Origin: Savagea sp.
Lineage (GTDB): Bacteria; Bacillota; Bacilli; Bacillales_A; Planococcaceae
Direction of reading: 5' to 3'
Assembly: GCA_030152265.1 (NCBI GenBank)
Contig: JASLHQ010000195.1
Coordinates: forward strand, 1-17,002
DNA length: 17,002 nt
Shown: piece by piece, positions 12,530-17,002 of the stretch
How positions within the stretch are numbered: position 1 is the first letter of the stretch
Layout of the letters: each line of letters opens with the position of its first letter
Program-made: the position numbers and the translations under genes
Notes under the pieces: model-generated
Seen by the model: only the letters and a program-made list of their open reading frames with translations
Told to the model about the DNA's origin: nothing
Databases searched by the model: none

Positions 12530-14743
12530 TTGACGAAAAAATCGATTACGAAATTGACAGCAGCTGCAATGGTTGGGACAGCTTTAATTCCAGCAGCAGT
12601 TGCGGTAGATGCAAAAGATGTAGAGTTTAAAGATTTAAAGAAGACAAATGAATATTACGAACCTTTAATGGAGTTAGTAGAGCGTGGCGTTATGAAAGGG
12701 TATAAAAACGACACGATTCGTCCATACGGAGAAGCAACACGTGGTCAAGTTGCAAAAATGATTGCACAAACGATTGAAATTGATACGAAAAATGTTGTAG
12801 ACCCTGGATTTACAGACGTGAAAAAAGACGGAGATTTGTACGGCCCGATCGCTGCTTTGAAAGAAGCGGGCATTATCGGTGGTTATGCAGACGGCACATT
12901 CCGTCCGAACGAGAAAGTTACACGTGGTCAAGTTGCAAAAATGGTCGCATTAGCATATGACTTCAAATCTGAAGGAAAAGGCGACAATCCATTTAAAGAT
13001 GTTAAAGACGACTCGGAATTGTTAGATTATGTGAAATCATTGCAAGAGCGTGACATCATTAAAGGATATAAAGACGGTACGTTCAAGCCGAACGCTAAAG
13101 TACGTCGTGGTCAAGTCGCAAAAATGTTAGTAAACGGCGAAGCGAAACATGAGAAGTTTGATTTAACGATCATGCACTCGAACGATACGCACGGTCGTGT
13201 CGAAGCGGCACCAAGTCGTTTAACAGCGGTAAAACAAGTGCGTAAATTAAAGCCAAATAGCTTATTGTTAGACGGTGGAGACGTATTTACAGGAACGCTC
13301 TATTTCAATGAGTTCCAAGGTCAAGCAGACTTAGAATTTATGAACATGATGCAGTACGATGCGATGACATTCGGTAACCACGAATTCGACTTAGGTTCAT
13401 CACCAGATGGTCACCAAGCGTTAGCAGACTTCATTAAAGCAGCGTCATTCCCATTGCTCGGTGGAAATATCGACTTCTCGAAAGACCCAGTATTTGAAGG
13501 ATTATTCGAAACGAAATTCGGTGGTCAAAACGAGAGCGGTAACATTTATAAAGGAATCGTTAAAGAAGTGAATGGTGAGAAATACGGTATTTTCGGTTTA
13601 ACGACAACAGATACTGAAGGTATTTCAAGTCCATTAAATGTGAAATTCGAAGATTACGTAAAAGAAGCGAAAGCGATTGTTGAACATTTCGAAAGTGAAG
13701 GAATCAATCGTATTATCGCAGTGACGCACTTAGGATTTGACGACATTCCAGGAACACCAAACGACCAACAACTCGCAGCGCAAGTTCCGCAAATTGACAT
13801 TATCGTCGGTGGACATAGTCACTCGAAAGTAGAACCACCGAAAAAAGTCGATAATGGGGAACACGGACCAACGATTATCGTTCAAGCGAATGAGTATAGT
13901 AAGTATTTAGGAACACTCGACGTTTCATTTAACGAAGATGGCATCATTACGAAACATAAAGGTGAATTGATCGACCTCGGGAAAGTGAAACCAGATGCTG
14001 AAGGCGAAAAAGTTCTTCAAAAATATAAAAAGAAAATCGATGAAGTGATGAACGAAAAAATCGGCGTTACGGCGAAAGAAGAATTAACAAACCCACGCCT
14101 TAGCGACAAAACAGGTGTTAGTGTTCGTAGTCATGAAACAGCACTCGGAAATATCATCACAGACGGTATGTTGCAAAAAGCGAAGCAATTAGAAGGCGAT
14201 AACCCAACTGTTAAAACAATTTTCGCTATGCAAAACGGTGGAGGAATCCGCTCATCATTACCAGCTGGTGATATTACAGTAGGTCAAATTATTACGATTT
14301 TACCGTTCGGTAATACATTGTCACACGTTGATTTAACAGGTAAAGAAATTAAAGAAGTATTCGAACATTCATTTGCAGCTTATCCAAATGAATTCGGTGG
14401 TTTCTTACACGTAAGCGGTGGTCAAGTAACAGTTGATACATCAAAACCAGCAGGTGAGCGTGTACAAGAAATCGCATATGAAGAAGATGGCAAGCTCGTA
14501 AAATTGAACTTAGAAGATGATTCAACGAAGTTCCGCATCGCGACAAATGCTTTCACTGCTAAAGGTGGAGATGACTATACGACACTCGGTAAAGCATTTA
14601 AAGAAGGACGCGTAGGTGACTACGGTGATATGGAAGCGGATTGGGAAAACTTGAAAAACCGTCTTCTTTACATGAAAGAAAACAATATCGAAATTAAAGA
14701 CGTTGTTGAAAATCGTATCATTAACGTAGCTGAACAGAAGTAA
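12530..14743 (+). CDS. SLH-anchored 5'-nucleotidase/metallophosphatase
   Basis: 737 residues from a TTG start, chosen for the GGAGGG ribosome binding site and the signal peptide that follows (MTKKSITKLTAAAMVGTALIPAA, ending near VDA). SLH modules lie at about 33-82, 94-143 and 155-202 (TRGQ, TRGQ, RRGQ). The calcineurin-like metallophosphatase domain (about 210-485) shows every family motif: SNDTHG (217-222), DGGD (248-251), GNHEFD (282-287), TH at 399-400 and GGHSHS (427-432). The 5'-nucleotidase C-terminal domain (about 510-710) shows NGGGIR (569-574), LPFGN (591-595) and FTAKGGDDY (675-683). Family role: secreted hydrolysis of nucleotides or UDP-sugars for phosphate and nucleoside salvage. 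The SLH modules should keep it at the wall. It ends the csaB-side gene group, with a terminator 5 bp after the stop. Confidence 0.94.
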   Translation: MTKKSITKLTAAAMVGTALIPAAVAVDAKDVEFKDLKKTNEYYEPLMELVERGVMKGYKNDTIRPYGEATRGQVAKMIAQTIEIDTKNVVDPGFTDVKKDGDLYGPIAALKEAGIIGGYADGTFRPNEKVTRGQVAKMVALAYDFKSEGKGDNPFKDVKDDSELLDYVKSLQERDIIKGYKDGTFKPNAKVRRGQVAKMLVNGEAKHEKFDLTIMHSNDTHGRVEAAPSRLTAVKQVRKLKPNSLLLDGGDVFTGTLYFNEFQGQADLEFMNMMQYDAMTFGNHEFDLGSSPDGHQALADFIKAASFPLLGGNIDFSKDPVFEGLFETKFGGQNESGNIYKGIVKEVNGEKYGIFGLTTTDTEGISSPLNVKFEDYVKEAKAIVEHFESEGINRIIAVTHLGFDDIPGTPNDQQLAAQVPQIDIIVGGHSHSKVEPPKKVDNGEHGPTIIVQANEYSKYLGTLDVSFNEDGIITKHKGELIDLGKVKPDAEGEKVLQKYKKKIDEVMNEKIGVTAKEELTNPRLSDKTGVSVRSHETALGNIITDGMLQKAKQLEGDNPTVKTIFAMQNGGGIRSSLPAGDITVGQIITILPFGNTLSHVDLTGKEIKEVFEHSFAAYPNEFGGFLHVSGGQVTVDTSKPAGERVQEIAYEEDGKLVKLNLEDDSTKFRIATNAFTAKGGDDYTTLGKAFKEGRVGDYGDMEADWENLKNRLLYMKENNIEIKDVVENRIINVAEQK
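12737..13126 (+). repeat. near-identical DNA repeats within SLH modules
   Basis: The SLH signature segment recurs at 12737-12760, 12920-12943 and 13106-13126. The first two copies are identical over 24 bp, and the third differs at one base within the shared 21 bp. Spacing is 183 and about 186 bp, one SLH module. Such identity at silent sites suggests recent duplication or gene conversion among the modules. Confidence 0.75.
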
Positions 14744-14748
14744 TCGTA

Positions 14749-14780
14749 AAATAGAGGAGGGAAACCTTCTCTATTTTTTT
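14749..14780 (+). terminator. intrinsic terminator after the 5'-nucleotidase gene
   Basis: A 12-bp stem (14749-14760 with 14765-14776, one G-U pair), closed by a GAAA tetraloop and followed by seven Ts. Confidence 0.88.
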
Positions 14781-14803
14781 ATTTTCATAAATTGTTACGA
14801 TGT

Positions 14804-14833
14804 ATGCCATTTCTCTCTTATGCGTTGTATAAT
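14804..14833 (+). promoter_or_regulatory. promoter of the glutamine amidotransferase gene
   Basis: A perfect TATAAT -10 (14828-14833) with ATGCCA (14804-14809) at 18 bp as a four-of-six -35. It gives a leader of about 25 nt before the ATG at 14864. Confidence 0.55.
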
Positions 14834-14863
14834 GAGGAAAGAGAGGAATGGGAGGAAGACGAG

Positions 14864-15568
14864 ATGACAAAACCAATTATCGGTATTACAACATTAATGA
14901 TTGAAGATACACGTTTTGAATTAAATAAAAAGAACAATGAAGCGATTCAACAAGCGGGGGGCGTGCCGATCATGTTGCCACATGAGAGCGAGCATGTTGA
15001 ACGTTATGCCAATATGATAGACGGTTTATTGTTGACGGGAGGACATGATGTCGATCCGTACTATTACGGGGAAGAACCTCATAAAAAGATTTCAGAATTA
15101 ACGCCAGAGCGTGATGCGTTTGAGCTCGCTTTAACACAACTTATGCTTGCGAAAAATAAACCGGTGTTCGGTATTTGTCGCGGGAGTCAAATGTTGAATG
15201 TCGCAGCGGGAGGTTCGCTCATTCAAGATATTCCGAGCGCTGTTCCAGAAGCGATTCAACACGTCCAAACGACGAAACCAGACTATCCAATCCATAGCAT
15301 TCGAGTACTTGAGCAGTCGAAGCTCGGTGAGATACTCGGGAAAGAAGCGGTTCGTGTGAACAGTTTCCATCATCAAGCTGTAAAAGAGTTGGGCGATGGC
15401 TTTTATGCGACAGCTTGGGCGTCAGATGGCATTGTCGAAGCGATTGAAAGTGCGAACTACACGTTTGCGATAGGGGTGCAATGGCATCCAGAGCTGACGA
15501 TCAATACAGACGGTGAACAGTCGAATCAGTTGTTTGAAGCATTTATTGAAGCGTGTCAGGCGAAATAA
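14864..15568 (+). CDS. class I glutamine amidotransferase, peptidase C26 family
   Basis: 234 residues. The ATG at 14864 follows GGGAGGAAGACGAG at good spacing. An in-frame start at 14792 lies upstream of the promoter's -10 and can be set aside. The protein begins MTKPIIGITT. It has the family's LLLTGGHDVDPYYYGEEP segment (55-72), the nucleophile elbow FGICRGSQMLNVAAGG with C105, the SFHHQAVK segment (167-174) and the catalytic pair H208 and E210 in GVQWHPE. This matches gamma-glutamyl-gamma-aminobutyrate hydrolases (PuuD-like), which cleave gamma-glutamyl amides in the cytoplasm. No putrescine pathway genes are adjacent, so the real substrate is open. It stands alone between two terminators and appears unrelated to the envelope genes. 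Confidence 0.9.
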   Translation: MTKPIIGITTLMIEDTRFELNKKNNEAIQQAGGVPIMLPHESEHVERYANMIDGLLLTGGHDVDPYYYGEEPHKKISELTPERDAFELALTQLMLAKNKPVFGICRGSQMLNVAAGGSLIQDIPSAVPEAIQHVQTTKPDYPIHSIRVLEQSKLGEILGKEAVRVNSFHHQAVKELGDGFYATAWASDGIVEAIESANYTFAIGVQWHPELTINTDGEQSNQLFEAFIEACQAK

Positions 15569-15571
15569 ACG

Positions 15572-15610
15572 AAAAAGTCTGAATGGATTTCATTTCCATT
15601 CAGACTTTTT
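15572..15610. terminator. bidirectional terminator between convergent genes
   Basis: A perfect 16-bp inverted repeat (15572-15587 with 15595-15610) around a 7-nt loop, with five As on one side and a T-run on the other. It serves both the amidotransferase gene (+) and the cyclase gene (-), whose TAA stop (15610-15612) touches it. Confidence 0.88.
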
Positions 15611-17002
15611 TATTGTTGTTCTGTGACGACAGTGACGCGATTTCGCCCGTTCCGTTTCGATTCATAAAGCGCTTCGTCGACGAGTGCGAACAGTTCTGTT
15701 GGCGCATTCGTATGGAGCGGGAATGCGCCGACTCCTGCCGACATCGTAATCGGCTGTCCTGTCGGGCTGTCCGTTTCTTCTAACTGTTGGCGTAAAGTCT
15801 CTGCTTTTTCAATGACGTAAGGAAGCGGTTTGTTTTTGAATAAAATGACGAACTCTTCTCCGCCGTATCGGCAACAAATTTCATCGTCGCCTTCTACGAG
15901 GTCGGTCATCATATTTGCTAAGTAACGCAAGACGTCATCTCCGACAGCGTGACCATACGTATCATTGACGTTTTTGAAATGATCTAAGTCGATGATGAGT
16001 AAGACGAAAGCACTTTTTTCCTCAATCCAACGATCAAGCAATTCATCCATCGTGCGTCGATTCGTCAGTCCAGTGAGCGGATCGACGGTTGATTTCGTAT
16101 GGTAGTACGACACTTGTTCTTGGAAGGATCCGATACTTTTCATAATGGATAGTTTCATTTGGTGGGCTTCATAATACCAATCGTTCACATTTTTCATCTT
16201 TTCTGCACTCGTGTTTTTTGAAGTTTGTTCGACGAGCGTCGATAAACTTCTGAGCGGTTTCGTAATGAACTTTGCCGTAAACAAAATGACGAGTAGTGAA
16301 ATGATGATGAAAGGGAGTGATGAGAGGGCGGTTCGCTTTAATACGTGTATCGCGGGCGCGGTCACTTCAGCGTACGGTCGTTCTGAAACGACACCCCAAT
16401 TCGCTTTTTGAATGCTGGCGTAACCTGTGATACTATGCTTTCCGTCATCTCCTTTTATTTGAGAAGCCCCGCTGCGATATTCGGAAATGCGATGGACAAT
16501 CGTTTCGTTTGTAATTTTAGAACCGATTTTTTCGAAGTCATCATGATACAAAATGAAACCTTCTCGATCGATGACATAGACGAACGAGCCGTCTCGGTAA
16601 TAATTCGTTCCTAAAATTGTACGTAATGCATTATTTTCTTTTAAATAAATGGTACCACCGATGACACCTAAATACCGACCATCTTCGTGAAATATAGGCT
16701 GTGATAAGAGTATTGCGAGTTGATTTGTCGCACTCTCAAATGGTTTCGAGATGAAAGGTTTTTGAGCAGCGATTGCTTCTTGAGCCGTATCGGTTTGAAT
16801 AGTTGTTCCTTGTAAATGAGAGTTGTTGTTCGATGTGTGGAGTACTTCGTAATCGGTTGTTAATATTGTAATTGCATTAAAATTCCTCACTTGACTTGCA
16901 AGACGATCGATTTCATTTTGTCGTGTCTTTTCATTTGTATAGTTTTGTGCAATTTTGGAGGCACTAAATTGTAAAAGTTGCATCATCTCTTCCAAATACA
17001 AG
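15610..17002 (-). CDS. membrane diguanylate cyclase (dCache-HAMP-GGDEF), 5' end missing
   Basis: Partial: 463 residues are visible and the frame continues past the right edge, where the first membrane helix should lie. A periplasmic-type dCache sensor fills about 15-215 (FHEDGRYLGVIGGTIYL and DREGFILYHDD are typical). A membrane helix follows at about 227-247, then a HAMP-like segment to about 300, and a GGDEF domain at about 302-460. The start signature DPLTGLTNRR is at 308-316, LDHFKNVND at 339-347, and the active-site motif is GGEEF (380-384), so the enzyme should be active. It would make cyclic di-GMP from two GTP in response to an external ligand. The inhibitory RxxD site is absent: the aligned residues are GDDE. 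It lies convergent to the amidotransferase gene and shares its terminator. Confidence 0.93.
   Translation of the reverse strand, partial: LYLEEMMQLLQFSASKIAQNYTNEKTRQNEIDRLASQVRNFNAITILTTDYEVLHTSNNNSHLQGTTIQTDTAQEAIAAQKPFISKPFESATNQLAILLSQPIFHEDGRYLGVIGGTIYLKENNALRTILGTNYYRDGSFVYVIDREGFILYHDDFEKIGSKITNETIVHRISEYRSGASQIKGDDGKHSITGYASIQKANWGVVSERPYAEVTAPAIHVLKRTALSSLPFIIISLLVILFTAKFITKPLRSLSTLVEQTSKNTSAEKMKNVNDWYYEAHQMKLSIMKSIGSFQEQVSYYHTKSTVDPLTGLTNRRTMDELLDRWIEEKSAFVLLIIDLDHFKNVNDTYGHAVGDDVLRYLANMMTDLVEGDDEICCRYGGEEFVILFKNKPLPYVIEKAETLRQQLEETDSPTGQPITMSAGVGAFPLHTNAPTELFALVDEALYESKRNGRNRVTVVTEQQ

Noticed and set aside
15131..15783. Short ORFs on both strands within and beside the amidotransferase and cyclase genes
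   Set aside because: They overlap well-supported genes with intact catalytic motifs, lack ribosome binding sites and show no recognisable domains.
1..17002. Insertion sequences, prophage, tRNA or rRNA genes
   Set aside because: No transposase or integrase motifs, terminal inverted repeats, cloverleaf-like segments or rRNA-like stretches were seen; the window is almost fully explained by envelope and signalling genes.

Overview
The window reads as the chromosome of a low-to-moderate GC Gram-positive bacterium of the Bacilli, most likely order Bacillales. The evidence is strong AAGGAGG-type ribosome binding sites, extended -10 sigma-A promoters, abundant intrinsic terminators, a WalR-type operator, and a cell surface built on S-layer homology (SLH) modules plus the CsaB ketal-pyruvyl transferase. 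I cannot name the genus from sequence alone.

Almost the whole window is a cell-envelope island. A minus-strand MurJ/MviN-type flippase runs off the left edge (1-229), preceded by an overlapping 44-codon ORF (226-360). A plus-strand pair follows: an SLH-CAP protein (553-2163) and an SLH-glucosaminidase (2194-4332). Next come an NlpC/P60-SLH endopeptidase under a tandem WalR-like operator (4708-5625) and a phosphodiester glycosidase (NAGPA)-SLH protein (5729-7975). A minus-strand SLH-SH3-amidase (8023-9735) lies opposite. Divergent from it are csaB (9942-11087), a second, short MurJ-like flippase (11151-12437) and an SLH-5'-nucleotidase (12530-14743). The right end leaves the envelope theme: a class I glutamine amidotransferase/peptidase C26 (14864-15568) and, convergent to it, a 5'-truncated membrane diguanylate cyclase with dCache, HAMP and GGDEF domains (15610-17002).

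The genes form a coherent system. CsaB pyruvylates the secondary cell wall polymer that SLH modules bind. The two MurJ-like proteins are candidate lipid-linked precursor flippases. Six secreted proteins carry SLH modules attached to six different domains: CAP, glucosaminidase, NlpC/P60, NAGPA, amidase and nucleotidase. Together the hydrolases could cut the glycan, the stem peptide and the glycan-peptide amide bond of peptidoglycan, all held by the same CsaB-dependent anchor. Six intrinsic terminators punctuate the island. Two of them lie so close upstream of the next gene (csaB to flippase, and NlpC/P60 to NAGPA) that the downstream genes appear to depend on read-through.
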